Source: Bradyrhizobium sp. LLZ17 (GTDB lineage: Bacteria > Pseudomonadota > Alphaproteobacteria > Rhizobiales > Xanthobacteraceae). From it: a stretch of 64,000 nucleotides of DNA. The position numbers and the translations under genes were made by a program. This document shows positions 37,015 to 47,778 of this stretch, in pieces. The notes below the pieces were generated by a model that saw only the letters and a program-made list of their open reading frames with translations, searched no databases and was not told where the DNA came from. Within the stretch, counting starts at the first letter, position 1, and each line of letters starts with the position of its first letter. The DNA is taken from NCBI RefSeq assembly GCF_041200145.1, contig NZ_CP165734.1, positions 6,429,001 through 6,493,000 on the forward strand. The letters run 5' to 3'.

Positions 37015-38382
37015 ATGAATGACGTCCGATCGATGAACCGCCGCCGCTTCATGACCCTGACCGGGTCGACGCTTGCGATCCTCGGGGGCGGACGTGCTCT
37101 CGCCCAGCAGCCTCAGCCGCGCCTCCGCATCGATCCCACCGAGTTTCAGCCGGTCCCGATCGCGATCACCAACTTCGTGCCGGGCTCGCCATCCGACGCC
37201 GACGTCGGCAACGGGGTCACTCAGGTGATCACCAACAATCTGAAGCGTTCGGGGCTGTTTGCACCGATCGACCAGGCCGCCTTCATCGAGCGCATCAGCA
37301 ATTTCGACGCCGCGCCGCAGTTCCAGAACTGGAAGACCATCAACGCACAGGCGCTGGTCACCGGCCGGATGACGCGGCAGCCGGACGGCCGGCTCAAGGC
37401 CGAATTCCGCCTGTGGGACGTGGTGTCGGGCCAGCAGCTCACCGGCCAGCAATATTTCACGTCGCCGGAATATTGGCGCCGCATCGCGCACATCATCTCC
37501 GACCAGATCTATGAGCGGATGACCGGCGAGAAGGGCTATTTCGACAGCCGCGTGGTGTTCGTCGACGAGTCCGGCCCGAAGGAGCGCCGCGTCAAGCGGC
37601 TCGCGATGATGGACCAGGACGGCGCCAATGTGCGCTATCTGACCCGCGGCGCCGACCTCGTGCTGACGCCGCGCTTCTCGCCGAACTCGCAAGAGATCAC
37701 CTACATGGAGTTCGGCCAGGGCGATCCGAAGGTCTATCTCTTCAACATCGAGACCGGGCAGCGCGAGATCGTCGGCAACTTCCCCGGCATGACGTTTGCG
37801 CCGCGCTTCTCGCCCGATGGCCAGCGCGTCATCATGAGCTTGCAGCAGGGCGGCAATTCAAACCTGTTCGTGATGGATCTGCGCTCGCGCTCGACCACGC
37901 GCCTCACCGACACGCCGGCGATCGACACGTCTCCGTCTTATTCGCCGGACGGCGCCCGCATCTGCTTCGAGTCCGATCGCGGCGGCAGGTCGCAGATCTA
38001 TGTGATGGCGGCCAGCGGCGGACAGGCGCAGCGCATCTCCTTCTCCAAGGACGACAACAACGCCACCTATTCGACGCCGGTGTGGTCGCCGCGCGGCGAT
38101 TACATCGCCTTCACCAGGCAGGGTGGCGGGCAGTTCTCGATCGGAGTCATGAAGCCGGACGGCTCGGGCGAGCGGCTGCTCACCTCGGGCTTTCACAACG
38201 AAGGCCCGACCTTCTCGCCGAACGGGCGCGTGCTGATGTTCTTCCGCGATCCTGGCGGCAACAGTGGACCGTCGCTGTTCTCCGTCGACATCTCGGGCCG
38301 CAACGAGCTGAAGGTGCCGACGCCGGGTTTTGCTTCCGACCCGGCATGGTCGCCGCTCCTGTCCTCGACCGCGGGCCAATAA
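37015..38382 (+). CDS. tolB: Tol-Pal system periplasmic protein TolB
   Basis: 455 aa. The signal sequence carries N-R-R-R-F-M at residues 8-13 followed by a hydrophobic stretch and A-L-A, which resembles a twin-arginine signal rather than a plain Sec one. The mature part has the TolB N-terminal domain and a six-bladed propeller with repeated F-S-P-D-G motifs. It binds Pal and TolA in the periplasm. Confidence 0.95.
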   Translation: MNDVRSMNRRRFMTLTGSTLAILGGGRALAQQPQPRLRIDPTEFQPVPIAITNFVPGSPSDADVGNGVTQVITNNLKRSGLFAPIDQAAFIERISNFDAAPQFQNWKTINAQALVTGRMTRQPDGRLKAEFRLWDVVSGQQLTGQQYFTSPEYWRRIAHIISDQIYERMTGEKGYFDSRVVFVDESGPKERRVKRLAMMDQDGANVRYLTRGADLVLTPRFSPNSQEITYMEFGQGDPKVYLFNIETGQREIVGNFPGMTFAPRFSPDGQRVIMSLQQGGNSNLFVMDLRSRSTTRLTDTPAIDTSPSYSPDGARICFESDRGGRSQIYVMAASGGQAQRISFSKDDNNATYSTPVWSPRGDYIAFTRQGGGQFSIGVMKPDGSGERLLTSGFHNEGPTFSPNGRVLMFFRDPGGNSGPSLFSVDISGRNELKVPTPGFASDPAWSPLLSSTAGQ

Positions 38383-38623
38383 CGTTTGGCTCCTGACGCA
38401 CGATGGTTCGAACGCGCGTTTTTCGACAAAGTTTGCGAGATGTTTTGCCGCGGCAACCATTCGTTCAGGTTGTGCCCGGCAAACTTTTCCCAGTCCTTTG
38501 TTTCTGTTGATGTATTTGGATCGTTGGTGGTTCAGAACAACTCGACTTTAACGATGTTCCCTCAGAAAGACTTCACCTGAGCTGGGTAAAAGTACGCCTC
38601 GGACAGGATGCGCGTACACCCAG

Positions 38624-40960
38624 ATGCAGTTCGAAAGCCAGAGCGTAGAGCCGGAGAAGGAGCAGGTTTCGCCGACGACCTCGGCGGCGCTGACCGATTC
38701 CTTGTTCGAGGCGCCCGGCACGGTGCTGACCGGCATCGTCTTCTCGGCGTTGTCGGCATCCTTGACCGCGTTGAAGACGGGACAGACGCTGATCTGGGGA
38801 TTTGTTCCGCTTCTCATTCTTGCGGGGGCTATACGCGCCTTCGATTTGCACCGGTACCAGATTCGAAGATCAGTCCTGACTGTCGAACAGGCTGCGCGCT
38901 GGCAGAACCGCTACCAGATGGGAGCGCTCATTCAGGCCACCGTGATCGGCCTATGGTGTTCCACAACGCTGTTGAGCAATGACGACGCCACCGCCCACAT
39001 GATCGCTCTCTCGGTCACCACCGGGATCGTCGCGGGAGGAGCGGGGAGGGCCTACGGAAGGCAATCGATATTCCGTTTGCAAGCCACCCTGATATTCGGC
39101 CCGGCGGTGATCGCGCTGGCTTTGCGTGGCACGCCCTACTACGTGGCCATGTCCGTCGTGTGTGCCGCGTTTCTTTTGTCCGTCATGAAGCTCTCCGCCA
39201 ATCTGCACAGGATATTCTTGCGAGCCGTTATCGCGCGAGAGCGCGAGGCGGCGCTCGCCGGTCAGTTCGACACTGCCCTCAACAACATGCCGCATGGGCT
39301 GTGCATGTTTCGCGTCGACGGTCAGCTCGCGGTGATGAACCACCGCTTTGCCGCGATGATGAGCCTGCCTGACAATCTCGCACGGGGCAGCACCAGCGCG
39401 CGCGACATCGTCGCCGCGTGCGTCGAAGCGGGATCGATTTCAGCCGCTAGCGGTGAGGCGATTATTGCGGACATCGAAACCTCGCAGGCAAACGAGATCA
39501 TTACATCCGATCCCGATACGGAGAGGAACCGTTCGCTGTCATGGACCGTGCAGCCCATGGCCGACGGCGGTGCGGTTGTGCTGCTTGAGGATGTCACCGA
39601 AAGGCGCAATGCCGAGGCCAGGATCAGCCACCTTGCGCGCTATGACGATCTCACTGCACTGCCTAACCGCGTCAGTTTTCGCGACGAAATCGAGCGGTTG
39701 CTCGCGGTTGCGCGGCATTCGGAACGTCTGTCGGCCCTGCTCTTCGTCGACCTCGACCAGTTCAAGCAGGTCAACGACACGTTGGGACATCCCTGCGGCG
39801 ACCAGCTCCTGTGCGCCGTCGCCAATCGTCTGCGCGAGATGCTGCGGCCGGAGGATTACGTCGCCCGCTTCGGCGGCGACGAGTTCGTCGTGTTCCAGCA
39901 GAACATCGCTTCGCCGGAGGACGCCGCGAGTCTTGCCCGCCGCATCGTCGAACGCCTGAGCGAGCGCTACCGCATCGATAATCATCTGGTCGAGATCGGG
40001 GCCAGCATCGGTATCGCGCTGACCTCGCCGGAAGGCGACGTCAGGGCCGATACGCTGCTCAAGAATGCCGACATGGCGCTGTATCGCGCCAAGGCCGACG
40101 GCCGCGGTACCTTCTGCTTCTTCCGCGACGAGATGGCGGCGACCGTCGAGGCACGCCGCACCCTGGAGCTCGACCTGCGCAAGGCGCTCGCCAACGAGGA
40201 ATTCGAGCTGTTCTATCAACCGCTGGTCAATTTGAAGTCCGGCAAGATCACCACCTGCGAGGCGCTGTTGCGCTGGAACCATCCAGTGCGCGGCACGGTC
40301 TCGCCGATCGACATCATCCCGGTCGCCGAGGACATGGGCCTGATCGTCGATCTCGGCCGCTGGATCCTCCGCCGGGCCTGCATGGAATGCATGAAGTGGC
40401 CGGAGGGCGTCAGCGTCGCCGTCAATTTTTCGCCGCACCAGTTCCACCAGCGCGACGTGCTGAGCGAAATCCGCTATGCGCTCGAAGTCTCGGGCCTGCC
40501 GGCGCACCGCCTCGAGATCGAGATCACCGAGTCCTCGCTGTTGCGCAACACCCAGCTCACCCATGACATCCTGTCGCAATTGCGTGCGCTCGGCGTTCAC
40601 ATCTCGCTGGATGATTTCGGCACCGGCTATTCCAGCCTCAGCTATCTGCACAATTTCCCGATGCAGAAGGTCAAGATTGACCGCTCCTTCCTTGAAGGGA
40701 TCGACACGGACCGTCCGTTGACTCTGCTGCGCGGCGTGGCGCGGCTGTCCGCCGACCTCGGGATGTCGGTTGTGGTCGAGGGCATCGAGACCAACGAGCA
40801 ACTCGAACTGATCAGTGCCGACGGGACGGTTACCGAGGGCCAGGGTTATCTGTTCAGTCGGCCTGTTCCGGCCGTACGGATTCGTCAGTTGCTCAATGCC
40901 TCGCACGGCCATCGCACGGGCAAGGATCAGATGGTCGCCGCATCGCGATCGATCGCTTGA
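38624..40960 (+). CDS. membrane GGDEF-EAL c-di-GMP cyclase/phosphodiesterase
   Basis: 778 aa: about six N-terminal membrane helices (residues ~30-195, MASE-like), a PAS-like domain (~215-330), GGDEF, then EAL. The GGDEF motif is at 417-421 with an intact inhibitory site R-P-E-D at 408-411. EAL is at 546-548, with the metal and catalytic motifs D-D-F-G-T-G-Y-S and E-x-E also present. Both activities are therefore possible. It lies between tolB and pal, which is not the usual operon order. Confidence 0.92.
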   Translation: MQFESQSVEPEKEQVSPTTSAALTDSLFEAPGTVLTGIVFSALSASLTALKTGQTLIWGFVPLLILAGAIRAFDLHRYQIRRSVLTVEQAARWQNRYQMGALIQATVIGLWCSTTLLSNDDATAHMIALSVTTGIVAGGAGRAYGRQSIFRLQATLIFGPAVIALALRGTPYYVAMSVVCAAFLLSVMKLSANLHRIFLRAVIAREREAALAGQFDTALNNMPHGLCMFRVDGQLAVMNHRFAAMMSLPDNLARGSTSARDIVAACVEAGSISAASGEAIIADIETSQANEIITSDPDTERNRSLSWTVQPMADGGAVVLLEDVTERRNAEARISHLARYDDLTALPNRVSFRDEIERLLAVARHSERLSALLFVDLDQFKQVNDTLGHPCGDQLLCAVANRLREMLRPEDYVARFGGDEFVVFQQNIASPEDAASLARRIVERLSERYRIDNHLVEIGASIGIALTSPEGDVRADTLLKNADMALYRAKADGRGTFCFFRDEMAATVEARRTLELDLRKALANEEFELFYQPLVNLKSGKITTCEALLRWNHPVRGTVSPIDIIPVAEDMGLIVDLGRWILRRACMECMKWPEGVSVAVNFSPHQFHQRDVLSEIRYALEVSGLPAHRLEIEITESSLLRNTQLTHDILSQLRALGVHISLDDFGTGYSSLSYLHNFPMQKVKIDRSFLEGIDTDRPLTLLRGVARLSADLGMSVVVEGIETNEQLELISADGTVTEGQGYLFSRPVPAVRIRQLLNASHGHRTGKDQMVAASRSIA

Positions 40961-41055
40961 CGCTTTTCTCCGTCCATCTCTGAAGGCCTCTGCTGTCCCC
41001 GCACTTCTACGGGTGCAAAGGTTAACCCTAACGTTTCTAAGCCTTTGCAATTGCG

Positions 41056-41070
41056 TTAAGGAACCATTAA
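41056..41070 (+). promoter_or_regulatory. exact CtrA-type box upstream of the FeeM-like gene
   Basis: TTAAGGAACCATTAA is a full match to the TTAA-N7-TTAA binding motif of the alphaproteobacterial cell-cycle regulator CtrA. It is 43 bases before the ATG at 41114. Function is inferred from the motif alone. Confidence 0.6.
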
Positions 41071-41113
41071 TCTCGCGCTACCCGCAGAAGTTGCTTGCAG
41101 CGTAGGATTACAG

Positions 41114-41875
41114 ATGAAGTCCGGGGCCGAACCGCAGACCGCGCTTCTCCCACGTGGAGCCGCGTTGTTCGATCGTATCGACTATCGGCTCATTGAAACG
41201 CCGGAGGACAAGGATCGCCTCCACCTGATGCGTTATCGGGCCTACCTGCAGGCGGGACTGATCCCGGCGTCGGAGTCACAGCGGGTGACCGACCGTTTCG
41301 ATGACGCGCCCAACGTCTGGAATTTCGGTGTCTACGTCGAGGACGAACTCTGCAGTGCCGTCCGCATCCACATTCTGACCTCCGAATGTCGCTCGTCCTA
41401 CACCACCGAGGTGTTCGGCGACATCCTGCATCCTCGCCTGGACCGGGGCGAGGTTTTTGTCGATCCGTGTCGATTTGTTGCGGATCCCGAAATGCAGCAG
41501 CGGTTCCCGGAATTGCCATATTTGACTGTGCGGCTCCCCTTCATTGCCTGCGAGCATTTCAATGCCGATGTCGGGCTTTCGATGGTGCGTACCGATCATC
41601 AGCTGTTCTACCGCCGGGTATTCTTGTGCGAGACCCTGAGCGAACCGCGCTCGTTTCCGGGCTGGCCGACGAAGAAGGCGGTGCTGATGGCGTCGGAGTA
41701 TCCTCAGGTTCGGGAGAGGATACTGAGCCGCTTTCCGATCATGCGCTCCAGTGCATTTGAGCGGCGCATGTTGTTTGAGCGCAGCAGCCCGCGCCAGGCG
41801 GCCTCGCGGCCGGTGTTGCTGGCCACCCCGCGGAATTCGGATGCGGCGGCGCCGGCAATCGGTTCCGCCCGCTAG
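41114..41875 (+). CDS. N-acyl amino acid synthase-like protein (FeeM/autoinducer-synthase fold)
   Basis: 253 aa. L-M-R-Y-R-A-Y near the N-terminus and V-D-P-C-R-F-V-A in the middle match the conserved Arg-x-x-x-(aromatic) and D/E-x-x-R-F positions of the acyl-homoserine-lactone-synthase/FeeM fold. These enzymes transfer an acyl chain from acyl-ACP to an amino acid or related amine. No LuxR-type partner is adjacent. The C-terminal ~50 residues are low-complexity. Specificity unknown; a GNAT-related acyltransferase is the broader alternative. Confidence 0.7.
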   Translation: MKSGAEPQTALLPRGAALFDRIDYRLIETPEDKDRLHLMRYRAYLQAGLIPASESQRVTDRFDDAPNVWNFGVYVEDELCSAVRIHILTSECRSSYTTEVFGDILHPRLDRGEVFVDPCRFVADPEMQQRFPELPYLTVRLPFIACEHFNADVGLSMVRTDHQLFYRRVFLCETLSEPRSFPGWPTKKAVLMASEYPQVRERILSRFPIMRSSAFERRMLFERSSPRQAASRPVLLATPRNSDAAAPAIGSAR

Positions 41876-41961
41876 GCACGATCCCGGCACGTGACTGCCG
41901 AAAATCCCGCAAAGCCCGCACTTTCGGCCGTTGGACGGCTTGCCTTCACCCTTGCGCCACA

Positions 41962-41976
41962 TTTACAACCCATTAA
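41962..41976 (+). promoter_or_regulatory. near-consensus CtrA box upstream of pal
   Basis: TTTA-CAACCCA-TTAA differs by one base from TTAA-N7-TTAA and extends into TTAACCAT. It lies about 140 bases upstream of pal, which is separated from tolB and so needs its own promoter. Confidence 0.45.
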
Positions 41977-42114
41977 CCATGGCGGTTGCTTTTCGCCGGT
42001 GGGGGGCATTTGACCGGCTTTGGCAACATCCCATCAAGGTTGACGGAACGTTCGCTTAACCAACCCCCTGTAGACCGGACGGCAGTGGACTAACGTGAGC
42101 GTGGAGGCTCCGGA

Positions 42115-42603
42115 ATGAAATATCCTATGCGCATCCTCCAGGGATTAAAGCTGGCTGCGGTGCTTGCGATCGCGCTGTCGATGGGCGCCTGCGCCAACAA
42201 GAATCTGGGTGCCGATGCGATGGCCAGCGCCGCGACGCCTGGCAGCCAGCAGGACTTCGTGGTCAACGTCGGCGACCGCGTGTTCTTCGAGAGCGACCAG
42301 ACCGATCTCACCCCGCAGGCGATCGTGACGCTGGAGAAGCAGGCGCAGTGGCTCCAGACCTATCCGCGCTACTCCTTCACCATTGAAGGTCACGCCGACG
42401 AGCGCGGCACCCGCGAATACAACATTGCGCTCGGCGCCCGCCGCGCCCAATCGGTGCGTTCGTTCCTCGCCTCGCGCGGCATCGATGCCAACCGCATGCG
42501 CACGATCTCCTACGGCAAGGAGCGGCCGGTCGCCGTTTGTAACGACATCTCCTGCTGGTCGCAGAACCGCCGCGCCGTCACCGTGCTGAACGCGAGCTCT
42601 TAA
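42115..42603 (+). CDS. pal: peptidoglycan-associated outer-membrane lipoprotein Pal
   Basis: 162 aa. A lipoprotein signal has its lipobox S-M-G-A-C ending at Cys26. The mature OmpA-like domain has the peptidoglycan-binding Asp/Arg motif region (I-E-G-H-A-D-E-R-G-T) and the closing S-Q-N-R-R-A-V. It anchors the outer membrane to the wall and is the end point of the Tol machine. Confidence 0.95.
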   Translation: MKYPMRILQGLKLAAVLAIALSMGACANKNLGADAMASAATPGSQQDFVVNVGDRVFFESDQTDLTPQAIVTLEKQAQWLQTYPRYSFTIEGHADERGTREYNIALGARRAQSVRSFLASRGIDANRMRTISYGKERPVAVCNDISCWSQNRRAVTVLNASS

Positions 42604-42781
42604 GGCACCGCCGTTCCACGACCACCGAGCTTTGCCGGCGCCCTTTCGGGCGCCGGTTTCGTTTCAGCGATCTGTGACAGAAACACCGTGGTGCCAGTCA
42701 CATTTTTGGCGTAGTCCACTTCAATGTGTGGCGCGTCGACGGTTCCGTCGCAGGCCATTTCGCTTTCGTCGTCAGGGCAAG

Positions 42782-43801
42782 ATGTCATCCAGATTTAAGG
42801 CCATTACCGGCACCGTGGCGATCGCCGCGCTGATCGCTCTCGGCTCGCCCGTCCTCGCGCAATCGGACGATGCCGACCCGGAGATCCGGATCGAGCGGCT
42901 GGAAAACCAGCTGCGCCAGCTCACCGGCCAGAACGAAGAGCTGCAATTCCGCAACCGCCAGCTCGAGGACCGCCTCCGGCAGCTTGAGGGCGGTGCGCCC
43001 GGCCAGGCGCCGGCGCAGCCCAACGTCGCAGCCGTGCCGCCTGCGCAGATCGCGCCGGCCTATCGCCAGCAGCAGGCCGCCCAGCCGAATTACGAGCAGC
43101 CGCAAATCGGCTCTCCCGCGCCGATCGTTCAGGAGCAGCCGGCGCCCGGTGCGCCCGGCATGCGCCGCCGCGGCGATGCGTTCGACCCGAGCCAGACCCC
43201 GAACGCTCCCGGTGCGCCGCGTGCGCTGGGCGGAGGCCAGCAGCCGCTGTCGGCGGGCGCGCCCGGCGGCAGGGGCGCGGGCGAGCCGCTCGATCTGAAC
43301 AACACTGGCGGCCGCTATCCGCAGGCAGCGGCGCCGGCACAGCCGGCCTATCCGCTGGCCCAGCCCGGCTATCCGCAGCCTGCCGCTGGCGGCGAACTGG
43401 CGACCCTGCCGCCCTCGGCAACGCCGCGCGACGAGTTCGACCTTGGCATCGGCTACATGCAGCGCAAGGACTATGCGCTCGCCGAACAGACCATGAAGAA
43501 TTTCGCGCAGAAATATCCGAGCGACCCGCTGCTCGGCGACGCGCAATACTGGCTCGGCGAGAGCTATTTCCAGCGCCAGCAATATCGCGACTCGGCGGAA
43601 GCCTTCCTCGCCGTCACCACCAAATACGACAAATCGGCCAAGGCGCCGGATGCGCTGTTGCGGCTCGGCCAGTCGCTTGCGGCGCTGAAGGAGAAGGAGG
43701 CCGCCTGCGCCGCCTTCGGCGAGGTCGGGCGCAAATATCCGCGCGCCTCCGGCGGCGTCAAAGCCGCCGTCGACCGCGAGCAGAAGCGGGTCAAGTGCTG
43801 A
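42782..43801 (+). CDS. cpoB: Tol-associated cell-division coordinator CpoB (YbgF)
   Basis: 339 aa from ATG 42782. Signal peptide ending at V-L-A (~residue 25), trimerising coiled coil at ~32-68 (R-L-E-N-Q-L-R-Q-L), a long Pro/Gln/Gly-rich linker of ~130 residues, and a C-terminal TPR domain (G-Y-M-Q-R-K-D-Y-A-L-A-E onward). It coordinates outer-membrane constriction with peptidoglycan synthesis. The linker is much longer than in E. coli. Confidence 0.93.
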   Translation: MSSRFKAITGTVAIAALIALGSPVLAQSDDADPEIRIERLENQLRQLTGQNEELQFRNRQLEDRLRQLEGGAPGQAPAQPNVAAVPPAQIAPAYRQQQAAQPNYEQPQIGSPAPIVQEQPAPGAPGMRRRGDAFDPSQTPNAPGAPRALGGGQQPLSAGAPGGRGAGEPLDLNNTGGRYPQAAAPAQPAYPLAQPGYPQPAAGGELATLPPSATPRDEFDLGIGYMQRKDYALAEQTMKNFAQKYPSDPLLGDAQYWLGESYFQRQQYRDSAEAFLAVTTKYDKSAKAPDALLRLGQSLAALKEKEAACAAFGEVGRKYPRASGGVKAAVDREQKRVKC

Positions 43802-43886
43802 GACGGAGCGTTCGATCCTGACAAGGCGGATCGTGCTGCGCTAAGCTAAACAGTCTGCTTTCCGCTGACGATGGCCGGGCAGCATC

Positions 43887-44947
43887 ATGTCAGACGACGA
43901 CCATGCGCCGATCTCGGCGCGCGAGGCCAAGCGGCTCTTTGCCGATTTCAAAAGCGCGCCCGCGCTGGTGCTCGCAGTTTCGGGCGGACCGGATTCGGTC
44001 GCGCTGATGTGGCTCGCGGCGCGCTGGCAGCGCAGCCTCGCCCGCGGCCCGCAGCTCGTCGTCGTCACCGTCGATCACGGCCTGCGGGTGGAGGCGGCGC
44101 GCGAGGCGCGCGAGGTCAAGCGGCTGGCCGCGGCCCTCGGATTGGCGCACCGAACCCTGCGCTGGCGCGGCGCAAAGCCGAACACGGGACTGCCCGCCGC
44201 TGCGCGCGAGGCCCGCTACCGCCTGCTTGCGCAGGCCGCGCGCGCAACGGGTGCGACCCATGTGCTGACCGCGCATACCCGCGACGACCAGGCCGAGACC
44301 CTGTTGATGCGGCTGTTGCGCGGCAGCGGCATTGCCGGACTGTCGGCGATGGCGCGCGTCACGACGCGCGACGGAATCGCGCTGGCGCGGCCGCTGCTCG
44401 ATGTCCCGAAGTCGCAGCTGATCGCGACCTTGAAGCGGGCCAGGATCGGCTTCGCCGATGATCCCACCAACCGCGACACCGCCTACACGCGGCCGCGGCT
44501 GCGCGCGCTGTTGCCGCAGCTGGCGAGCGAGGGCGGCGATGTCCGCAATCTGGTGCGGCTGGCGGCACGGCTCGCCCGCGCCAATGCGGCGGTCGAGGTG
44601 CTGACCGATGGCGCCGAGCGCTTCCTCCGTTTGCGTGATCGCGGCCATGCGCCGCATGGCCCGGCTGCGCGAAGTTTCGAGGCAAAGCCTTCGCCGCCGT
44701 GCCGGAAGAGGTCCGGCTGCGGCTGCTGCTGCGGGCCATCAATACTCTTGGCCATGAGGGACCGGCGGAACTCGGCAAGGTCGAAACCCTGTTGGCCGCG
44801 CTCGATCAGGCCATTGCCGAGGGGCCCCGCTCATCCGCAAATGGCCGGCCGGCCTTGAAGCAGACCCTTGCGGGGGCCTTGATCAGCCTGGCCGGCGGGC
44901 GTATCCACGTCGCCCCGGCGCCGGCCCGTCGGCGCAAGGGCAGCTGA
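43887..44947 (+). pseudogene. tilS: tRNA(Ile)-lysidine synthase TilS, frameshifted as sequenced
   Basis: N-type PP-loop S-G-G-P-D-S at residues 32-37, then T-V-D-H-G-L-R and H-T-R-D-D-Q-A-E-T-L-L-M-R, identify TilS, which makes lysidine in the AUA-decoding tRNA. The frame breaks at 44683-44689 (CAAAGCC); one extra G restores E-A-K-A-F-A-A-V-P-E-E and a 353-aa protein ending at 44947. Because tilS is normally essential, a sequencing or assembly error is the likely cause. Position between cpoB and ftsH is the conserved alphaproteobacterial order. Confidence 0.88.
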
Positions 44948-45054
44948 GCCGCGGACCATGGCACCGGCCGATTTGGCCGCGCACCATCAGGCCACCTTAA
45001 CCAGGCGGGAAAAACCCGGCTTCCGGCGCCATTATTTCAGCGGGAATCGCGCTA

Positions 45055-45113
45055 AGATGGGATAAATAGTCCCATCTCGTTCCCTTGGCAGCGACCGGGG
45101 CGGCACCTAAATT
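45055..45113 (+). promoter_or_regulatory. hairpin and candidate promoter upstream of ftsH
   Basis: AGATGGGA-TAAATAG-TCCCATCT (45055-45077) is a perfect 8-bp stem. It is followed by TTGGCA (45085-45090), a 17-base spacer and TAAATT (45108-45113), a plausible housekeeping promoter. The hairpin could end tilS transcription or be an operator. Confidence 0.45.
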
Positions 45114-45202
45114 GTATGCGTCTAACGATGAGGATTCCTTGGGGATTTCCTCGTACTGCCCAAGGACCAGGCCGCGATCCGCGCGACCACGAAGGAAGAT
45201 CG

Positions 45203-47125
<1,923 letters not shown>

Positions 47126-47147
47126 TCGAGCAGCGGCAGATCGAATC

Positions 47148-47178
47148 AAAAAAACGCGGCGGCAACGCCGCGTTTTTT
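47148..47178 (+). terminator. rho-independent terminator of ftsH
   Basis: A tract, CGCGGCG-GCAA-CGCCGCG stem-loop, then six Ts (47173-47178). The A and T tracts also pair, so it could work in both directions. Confidence 0.9.
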
Positions 47179-47221
47179 CTTGCGGATGGTGAGTTGCTGG
47201 CGCTGACCACCGAGCCACCAT

Positions 47222-47296
47222 CATTGCGAGCGCAGCGAAGCAATCCAGAGTGTCTCCGCGGATGCAGTTCTGGATTGCTTCGCTCCGCTCGCAATG
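47222..47296. repeat. 75-base inverted repeat element
   Basis: 28-bp arms (47222-47249 and 47269-47296), starting CATTGCGAGCG and ending in its complement, match with one mismatch around a 19-base centre. It resembles the intergenic palindromic repeats common in Bradyrhizobium genomes. Unrelated in sequence to the REP pair near the MCP gene. Confidence 0.8.
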
Positions 47297-47594
47297 ACGA
47301 GTCTGTTGAGGCGTTTGCGTGCAATCGCTCGCGACGCTCGTGCCCGCGAAGGTCGCAACGATCAACAACAGCTCTCGTGGAGGCGGTGCTGAAAGCCTGT
47401 AGCGAGCAGCATCGGCCCGCTGAAATAGTTAACCGCACTCGGCCCTCATCCCGGGGAGCCCGCCAAAGCGGGCGTCTCGAAGGATCGGCCGCAGGGATCA
47501 CGAACAGGGCACCGCGGCGGGGCTAAACTGCCTCTTGCTGGCCATAATCTCGCGCGTACATTCGCCCGATCTGGGCGATGGCAGGGCAGTTGCA
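47297..47594. other. intergenic region after the inverted repeat
   Basis: About 300 bases between the repeat and the small membrane-protein gene. No frame looks coding and I see no further structure; it probably holds the promoter of the small gene. Confidence 0.35.
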
Positions 47595-47735
47595 ATGACG
47601 GCTCAGTCCCACAAGACCGCAGAACAGGAATACGAGGAGCAAGTCCGCATCCTCGTCCGCATCGTTTCAGCCTCCACTTTGGGGCTTCTCGCTTTCGCGG
47701 CGGGCCTGCTGATTGGGACGTTTCTGTTTTTGTGA
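47595..47735 (+). CDS. putative 46-aa single-pass membrane protein
   Basis: From ATG 47595 the product has a polar N-terminus (A-E-Q-E-Y-E-E-Q-V-R) and a C-terminal hydrophobic helix (S-T-L-G-L-L-A-F-A-A-G-L-L-I-G-T-F-L-F-L). A longer frame from 47535 is possible but compositionally poor. A GGCAGGGCAG sequence lies upstream. No known family; coding is supported by the well-formed amphipathic/hydrophobic layout. Confidence 0.5.
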   Translation: MTAQSHKTAEQEYEEQVRILVRIVSASTLGLLAFAAGLLIGTFLFL

Positions 47736-47778
47736 TCGAAGATGAATGACCAGCCTTCCGCGCGGCGGAGCTGCGTCC

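Noticed and set aside
39539..41050. 503-codon antisense frame over GGDEF-EAL
   Set aside because: Shadow frame; the sense frame has complete GGDEF and EAL motifs.
47222..47296. CRISPR or attenuator
   Set aside because: One palindrome only, no spacer-repeat series; a dispersed repeat explains it better.
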